Source of the DNA: DATBGZ01 sp036557785
GTDB taxonomy: Bacteria; Actinomycetota; Actinomycetes; Mycobacteriales; Micromonosporaceae
Length of the DNA stretch: 64,000 nucleotides
Assembly: GCA_036557785.1 (NCBI GenBank)
Contig: DATBGZ010000030.1
Span: 1 to 64,000 of the forward strand
Direction: 5' to 3'
Of this stretch, positions 59,797 through 64,000 are shown piece by piece; positions within the stretch are counted from its first letter, which is position 1; the number at the start of each line of letters is the position of its first letter. The notes under the pieces were generated by a model. The model worked only from the letters and a program-made list of their open reading frames with translations. It ran no database searches and was not told where the DNA came from. Both the position numbers and the translations under genes were made by a program.

Positions 59797-60175
59797 CCTG
59801 CTGGCCCGGGTGCGCCGGATCTGCCTGGCCCTGCCCGAGGTGACCGAGCGGCTCAGCCATGGCGCCCCGACCTGGTTCGTGCGCGATAAGTCGACGTTTG
59901 TCAACCTCTGGCGCGACGGCCACCATGACCTGGAGTTCCCGCACCTCACGGTCGCGGCGCCCCCGGGTGCCCAGCAGGCCTTGATCGCGGGCGAGCCCGA
60001 CCGATTCTTCCGCCCGCCCTACGTCGGGCATCGTGGTTGGGTTGGTCTGCGGCTGGACCGGCCCGTGGATTGGGCTGAGGTTGCCGAGCTCTGCGAGGAC
60101 GCCTACCGTACGGTCGCGCCGGCCACTCTCGTCCGCATCCTGGACGCCCGCTCGGGTCAGGACCGCAGGTCGTAG
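59783..60175 (+). CDS. MmcQ/YjbR family DNA-binding-like protein
   Basis: A 130-residue YjbR-fold protein: RVRRICLALPEVTERLSHGA, PTWFVRDKSTFVNLWRDGHH, RFFRPPYVGHRGWVGLRLDR, then AELCEDAYRTVAPATLVRIL. The family has a double-wing DNA-binding fold but unproven roles. The ATG follows GAGGAGGAG and overlaps the GGDEF-EAL gene by 14 bases, so translation is coupled. It overlaps the convergent holin-like gene by 19 bases. Confidence 0.9.
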   Translation: MPDADLLARVRRICLALPEVTERLSHGAPTWFVRDKSTFVNLWRDGHHDLEFPHLTVAAPPGAQQALIAGEPDRFFRPPYVGHRGWVGLRLDRPVDWAEVAELCEDAYRTVAPATLVRILDARSGQDRRS

Positions 60176-60654
60176 CCGCGGAAGGCAGGGCGTCGGTCTT
60201 TGTCGGGAACGAGGACGTTGATCGCCCAACTCACGACAGAGACGATGACCGCGCCCCAGAGCGCGCTCCAGAAGCCGTGCACGGCGAATGGCAGGTGCAG
60301 CGACCGGGCCAGCCACCCGACGAAGATGAAGAGCAGTGCGTTGACCACCAACGCGATGAGCCAGAACGTGCCGACGTAGAGCAGGCAGCCCAGCACCTTG
60401 ATCACCGGCTTGAGGACCGTGTTCACGAGGCCGAAGATCACCGCGACGGCGAAGAGCGTCAGTGCGCTGACCCAGCCGCTGGAACCGGAGACGCTGATCC
60501 CGGGAAGCGCGGTGGCGACCCACAGCCCCACGGCCGTCGCCACGGTGCGCACCAGAAATCGCAGAACCTCGTTGAGCACCGGGACACCCAAACCGAACGG
60601 AATTCGCACAGATCGCACCGACCCATTGTGGCCGCCACGGCCCCGGCGTGCCAT
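60157..60654 (-). CDS. Phage holin family 4 (DUF/PF04020-like) membrane protein
   Basis: About 165 residues, with four helices matching the actinobacterial phage_holin_4_2 family: VRTVATAVGLWVATALPGI, VSALTLFAVAVIFGLVNTVL followed by the conserved KPVIKVL, TFWLIALVVNALLFIFVGWL, and HGFWSALWGAVIVSVVSWAI. It is a chromosomal membrane protein, not evidence of a prophage. The start is uncertain (ATG 60654, or GTG codons nearer the first helix). 3' ends overlap with the YjbR gene. Confidence 0.82.
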   Translation of the reverse strand: MARRGRGGHNGSVRSVRIPFGLGVPVLNEVLRFLVRTVATAVGLWVATALPGISVSGSSGWVSALTLFAVAVIFGLVNTVLKPVIKVLGCLLYVGTFWLIALVVNALLFIFVGWLARSLHLPFAVHGFWSALWGAVIVSVVSWAINVLVPDKDRRPAFRGYDLRS

Positions 60655-60985
60655 GGTGATCAACCTCGCCCCGCACCCGCCGTGTCCACGCCGGCCGGAA
60701 GCTGCAGGTGAGGGCCCATGAGTCACAGCAATGACTCAGCGCACGCTCAGCGTCGACTGGACCTGACGGGGAACCATGGCGTAACCGGATGCGTTATGAG
60801 GGTTGCAAGGGTGATCATGCGGTCGCTCATTGTAGCGCCCATCACGAAGTTGTGACCGTTTTTCCAGGTCGGAACGGAATCCGGGGTGGGGGGCGTCTGT
60901 TGTGTCAGGGGTACCTGCCGGGGGCGGCAGCTACAACGTCCACGCCGAAGACGAGGGGCGCGGACCAAAGACGGAGGGTGGCGAC
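60655..60985. other. Divergent intergenic region holin-like / sigma factor
   Basis: It holds a 7-bp inverted repeat TGAGTCA-N6-TGACTCA (60719-60738) and an AT-richer stretch GTTGTGACCGTTTTTCCAGG followed by TCGGAACGG (~60850-60880) that likely contains the sigma gene promoter. A plus-strand in-frame GTG at 60902 would extend the sigma factor into this region. No other gene seen. Confidence 0.45.
60719..60738. promoter_or_regulatory. Inverted repeat TGAGTCA-N6-TGACTCA
   Basis: Perfect 7-bp arms around CAGCAA, located 65 nt upstream of the holin-like start and ~250 nt before the sigma gene. It is a candidate regulator binding site; the factor is unknown. Confidence 0.4.
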
Positions 60986-61948
60986 GTGGAGCGGATGAAG
61001 ACGGTACTGCGCACGGACGAGGTGGCCGAGGAGCGCGACCTGGTCGGTGTGTACCTGCACGAGATCTCCAAGACCCCCCTGCTCGATGCCGCGCAGGAGG
61101 TAGACCTGGCCAAGGCCATCGAGGCTGGGCTCTACGCTGAGCGGCTGCTCGACACCGAGGACCAGCCTGAGGGCGCGACGATGCCCAAGGGCGTGACCGA
61201 CGACGAACTGCGCCGGCTGGTGGCCGAGGGTGAGGACGCGAAGGACCGCTTCATCCGCGCCAACCTGCGGCTGGTCGTCTCGATCGCGCGCCGGTATGTA
61301 CGGTCCGGAATGCCCATGCTCGACCTGATCCAGGAGGGCAACACGGGTCTGGTCCGCGCGGTCGAGAAGTTCGACTACGTGCGGGGGTACAAGTTCTCGA
61401 CCTACGCCACGTGGTGGATCCGGCAGGCGATCAGCCGGGCCATCGCGCAGCAGGAGCGCACGGTGCGGCTGCCGGTGCACCTCGTCGAGGACGTGAATCG
61501 GATGCGCAACGTGGCGCGGCAGCTTACCCGTGAGTACGGGACCGAGCCCGAGCCCGAGCAGATCGCGGTGGCCATGGACGTTCCCCCGGACCGGGTGCGC
61601 GAGCTCATGCGCTGGTCGCAGGACACCGTGTCGCTCGACACCCCGGTGGGCGACGACGGCGACACGAACCTCGGCGACCTGGTGGCGGACACCGACGCTC
61701 CGTCGCCGGAGGATGTCGTGCTCGCCGGGATGGAGCGGACCCGCATCGAGGGGCTGCTCAACCACCTCGACGACCGGTCGGCCGGCATCATGCGGGCCCG
61801 GTACGGCCTCGAGGACGGCCGGGAGCACTCGCTGACCGAGGTCGCGACGCGGTTCTCACTCTCGCGCGAGCGCATCCGTCAGCTGGAGATCCAGGCGCTG
61901 GGCCGGCTGCGTGAGCTGGCCCGGGCGGAGGGCCTGCGGGCCGCATAA
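60986..61948 (+). CDS. Group 2 (HrdB/SigB-like) sigma-70 factor
   Basis: A 320-residue sigma factor with region 1.2 (DLVGVYLHEISKTPLLDAAQ), region 2 with the -10-binding helix (FDYVRGYKFSTYATWWIRQA, then ISRAIAQQERTVRLP), region 3 and region 4 with SLTEVATRFSLSRERIRQLE. It lacks the long N-terminal region 1.1 of a primary sigma factor, so it is an alternative primary-like factor, probably for stress or stationary phase. GTG 60986 is chosen because GGAGGG lies 7 nt upstream; GTG 60902 would add 28 residues of doubtful sequence. A perfect terminator follows. Confidence 0.93.
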   Translation: MERMKTVLRTDEVAEERDLVGVYLHEISKTPLLDAAQEVDLAKAIEAGLYAERLLDTEDQPEGATMPKGVTDDELRRLVAEGEDAKDRFIRANLRLVVSIARRYVRSGMPMLDLIQEGNTGLVRAVEKFDYVRGYKFSTYATWWIRQAISRAIAQQERTVRLPVHLVEDVNRMRNVARQLTREYGTEPEPEQIAVAMDVPPDRVRELMRWSQDTVSLDTPVGDDGDTNLGDLVADTDAPSPEDVVLAGMERTRIEGLLNHLDDRSAGIMRARYGLEDGREHSLTEVATRFSLSRERIRQLEIQALGRLRELARAEGLRAA

Positions 61949-61966
61949 GCACTGCAAGCTCCGACA

Positions 61967-62006
61967 CGAAGGGGGGCCGGCGCAATGACGCGCCGGCCCC
62001 CCTTCG
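61967..62006. terminator. Bidirectional terminator (17-bp perfect stem)
   Basis: CGAAGGGGGGCCGGCGC and GCGCCGGCCCCCCTTCG around the loop AATGAC, between the convergent sigma factor and pstB genes. Confidence 0.88.
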
Positions 62007-62019
62007 TCTGTATGTCGGC

Positions 62020-62880
62020 CTACCCGAAGCGGCCCGCGATGTAGTCCTCGGTGCGCTTCTCCCTGGGGTTGGTGAAGATCCTCGGCGTGTCGTCGTACTC
62101 GACGAGGCGCCCATAGCGGACCCCGCTCGGGTCCACGTCCGCGGTGAAGAAGGCCGTACGGTTGCTGACCCGCGCCGCCTGCTGCATGTTGTGGGTGACG
62201 ATCACGATGGTGTATTCGAACGCCAACTCGTACATCAGGTCTTCGATCTTCGACGTGGCGATGGGGTCCAGTGCCGAGCATGGCTCGTCCATGAGGATCA
62301 CCTCGGGCCGCACCGCGATGGTGCGGGCGATGCACAGCCGCTGCTGCTGCCCGCCGGACAGGGCCAGGCCGCTGGTCTTGAGCTTGTCCTTCACCTCGTC
62401 CCAGAGCGCGGCCCCCCGCAGCGCCTGCTCGACCATGGCGTCCATGTTGCCCTTGATCTTGTTGATCCGAAGGCCGTAGGCGACGTTGTCATAGATGGAC
62501 TTCGGGAACGGGTTGGGCTTCTGGAACACCATGCCGATGCGTCGGCGGACCTGGATCGGGTCCACGTCGCGCGCGTAGATGTCCGTGCCGTGGAACGTCA
62601 CCTCGCCCTCGACGCGGGCGCCGGGGATGAGGTCGTTCATCCGGTTCAGCGAGCGCAGGATCGTGGACTTGCCGCAGCCCGAAGGGCCGATCAGCGCGGT
62701 GATCTGGTTCTTCGCGACCGCCATCGTGGTGCCGCGGACCGCCTCGTAGTCGCCATAGAAGACGCTCACGTTCTGCATATCGAGCACGATCGGCCCTGCC
62801 GTGGGCGCCTCGCCGCGATTGCTGATGGGACCGCCTGCCCGCCTCAGGTCGACGGTCACACGCTCGGTCGAGTGGGTCAT
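62020..62880 (-). CDS. pstB: Phosphate ABC transporter ATPase PstB
   Basis: A 286-residue ATPase: Walker A GPSGCGKST (65-73), ALSGGQQQRLCIARTIAVRP, Walker B VILMDEPCSALDPIAT, and the PstB-specific FQKPNPFPKSIYDNVAYGLR. It powers high-affinity phosphate uptake with PstA and PstC. The ATG is 3 nt after the pstA stop. Last gene of the pst operon, closed by the terminator at 61967. Confidence 0.97.
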   Translation of the reverse strand: MTHSTERVTVDLRRAGGPISNRGEAPTAGPIVLDMQNVSVFYGDYEAVRGTTMAVAKNQITALIGPSGCGKSTILRSLNRMNDLIPGARVEGEVTFHGTDIYARDVDPIQVRRRIGMVFQKPNPFPKSIYDNVAYGLRINKIKGNMDAMVEQALRGAALWDEVKDKLKTSGLALSGGQQQRLCIARTIAVRPEVILMDEPCSALDPIATSKIEDLMYELAFEYTIVIVTHNMQQAARVSNRTAFFTADVDPSGVRYGRLVEYDDTPRIFTNPREKRTEDYIAGRFG

Positions 62881-62883
62881 GGA

Positions 62884-63795
62884 TCAGCGCTCCTTAATGG
62901 CAAAGCGAGCTGCGAGGAACCGGCCTAACGCGGTCAGGATGAACACGATGGCAACGAGGGTCAGCGCGGCGCCCCAGGCCCGGTCGTTGGCCGGAGCGTA
63001 CGGCTGCTGCGCGTTCGAGAAGATCTGGGCGGGCAACGACGTGTTCGCGCCGAATAGGCTCCAGTTCGGTCGGTAGATGAGCCCGATCACCAGGTAGATC
63101 GGGGCGGTCTCCCCGGCGGCACGGGCGATGGCCAACAGTGCCCCGCTGGTGATGCCCGAGGCGGAGGCGGGCAGCACGACCGACACGATCGTGCGCCAGC
63201 GGCGAGCACCGAGCGCGAGGCTCGCCTGTCGCAGCTCCTCCGGCACGAGGTTCAACATCTCCTCGCTCGTGCGGATGATGACGGGCAGCATCAGACTGCC
63301 GAGTGCGAGGGCGGCGGCCAGCCCGTTCTGTTCGTGGGTGAGCAGGACCACGCTGATGTAGATGAACAGACCCATCATGATCGATGGCACGCCGGTCATG
63401 ACGTCGGCCATGGTTCTGATCAGCCGGCCGAGCGGTCGCTGTTTTCCGTACTCCGCCAAATAGATGGCCCCGAGGACGCCGAGCGGAATCGCCATCACCG
63501 AGGCAAAGCCGACCGTCACGATGGTGCCGACGATCGCCGGTCCCATGCCGCCGCCGATTGTCGTGGGCTGATGAGGGATGCGATCGGTGAGGAAGCTCCA
63601 GCTCATCGCCCCCCCGCCCTTGCGGATGAGGTAGTACACCACGAACCCGATAGGCACGGCCGCGACCGCGACCGACAGCCAGATAGCGGTCCTGGCTACG
63701 AGATCGGTGAGTCTGCGTCCGCGGGAGAGCGTCGCCCGGCGCAGATCGTCCGGGACGCTTGTCGAGAGCGGCGCAATCCCTGATGTGGTCGTCAT
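62884..63795 (-). CDS. pstA: Phosphate ABC permease PstA
   Basis: A 303-residue permease with six helices. GGMGPAIVGTIVTVGFASVM, MADVMTGVPSIMMGLFIYIS, the EAA loop EELRQASLALGARRWRTIVS and GETAPIYLVIGLIYRPNWSL identify PstA. The ATG overlaps the pstC stop by ATGA. A variable N-terminal cytoplasmic stretch of ~35 residues precedes helix one. Confidence 0.96.
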   Translation of the reverse strand: MTTTSGIAPLSTSVPDDLRRATLSRGRRLTDLVARTAIWLSVAVAAVPIGFVVYYLIRKGGGAMSWSFLTDRIPHQPTTIGGGMGPAIVGTIVTVGFASVMAIPLGVLGAIYLAEYGKQRPLGRLIRTMADVMTGVPSIMMGLFIYISVVLLTHEQNGLAAALALGSLMLPVIIRTSEEMLNLVPEELRQASLALGARRWRTIVSVVLPASASGITSGALLAIARAAGETAPIYLVIGLIYRPNWSLFGANTSLPAQIFSNAQQPYAPANDRAWGAALTLVAIVFILTALGRFLAARFAIKER

Positions 63796-64000
63796 GCCGT
63801 CGCCCCCTTCATGCGCACCTCGGCTCGCCGAACGATGAACCGCGCAGCGTAGTTGACGATGAGGGTCAACGCGAACAGGACCACGCCACAACCGATCAGC
63901 GCCTCGCGCCCGGGGTACGAACCGGGGTCGCCAAAGTTCAGGACGATGACGGCCGGCAGTGCGTGCCCACCGTCGAACAGGTTGGGTGTTACGTGTACCG
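63792..64000 (-). CDS. pstC: Phosphate ABC permease PstC, C-terminal part, cut by window end
   Basis: The minus strand reads inward from the edge as an open frame of 68 codons ending LIGCGVVLFALTLIVNYAAR, FIVRRAEVRMKGATA and a stop, the last periplasmic loop and final helix of a PstC-type permease. The stop overlaps the pstA start by four bases. Order and overlap fix the identification; the rest lies beyond the window, where pstS is expected. Confidence 0.88.
   Translation of the reverse strand, partial: VHVTPNLFDGGHALPAVIVLNFGDPGSYPGREALIGCGVVLFALTLIVNYAARFIVRRAEVRMKGATA

Noticed and set aside
60157..60654. Holin-like gene as evidence of a prophage
   Set aside because: This membrane family is common on actinobacterial chromosomes; no capsid, tail, integrase or lysin genes are near.

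Overview
The window is a high-GC, densely coded chromosomal segment of an actinomycete. SD-led GTG/ATG/TTG starts, leaderless promoters, DUF4193, a PorA-type DUF3068 protein, SecA2, tandem lipoprotein L,D-transpeptidases, PAC2 and an HrdB-like sigma factor all fit Actinomycetia. A Micromonosporaceae-like genome is my best guess, an inference from gene content and small repeats and not from a search.

Layout. 0-4.4 kb: gene remnants and orphans (the end of a DnaA domain IV protein, a metallophosphoesterase, a decayed minus-strand frame, an alpha/beta hydrolase beside a truncated MarR regulator, an AAA_14/DUF4143 ATPase). 4.7-16 kb: housekeeping genes (tRNA-Ala, yqgE, mtnP, ssrA tmRNA with smpB, secA2, DUF4193, a cysteine-free HesB-like protein, DUF3068, ABC-F, a radical SAM protein). 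16.2-34.2 kb: a catabolic island under one LacI-type regulator. It holds an MFS carrier, a signal-less substrate-binding-fold protein, a branched-chain-amino-acid-type ABC importer with a LivM-LivG fusion, a phytoene-dehydrogenase-like flavoprotein, two M24-fold proteins with degenerate metal sites, a hydrolase resembling dihydroxypseudooxynicotine hydrolase, a 3-hydroxyisobutyrate-dehydrogenase-type reductase, an AhpD-like protein and a two-subunit molybdenum hydroxylase of the nicotinate/isoquinoline type. Four near-identical palindromes (GCAATCGATTGC type) lie just downstream of TTGACA/TTGACT boxes at its transcription units. I read this as one regulon for importing and degrading an N-heterocyclic or amide compound, and it is the most promising candidate for something undescribed. 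34.4-48 kb: ClpC-like ATPase, methyltransferase, cupin, two tandem L,D-transpeptidases, tRNA-His, orn, GT87 mannosyltransferase-like protein and CopC-CopD. 48-64 kb: DsbA-like protein, bcp, tRNA-Leu, small hypotheticals, PAC2, the glcDEF operon, a GGDEF-EAL protein, YjbR, a holin-like membrane protein, a group-2 sigma factor, and pstB-pstA-pstC (pstC cut by the window end).

Regulatory texture. At least eight genes have a TANNNT box 6-8 nt before the start codon, which predicts leaderless transcripts. Perfect hairpins terminate several convergent pairs. The words CCACWGTGG and CCGTACGG recur more often than I would expect. I saw no CRISPR array, insertion sequence, rRNA or prophage module.
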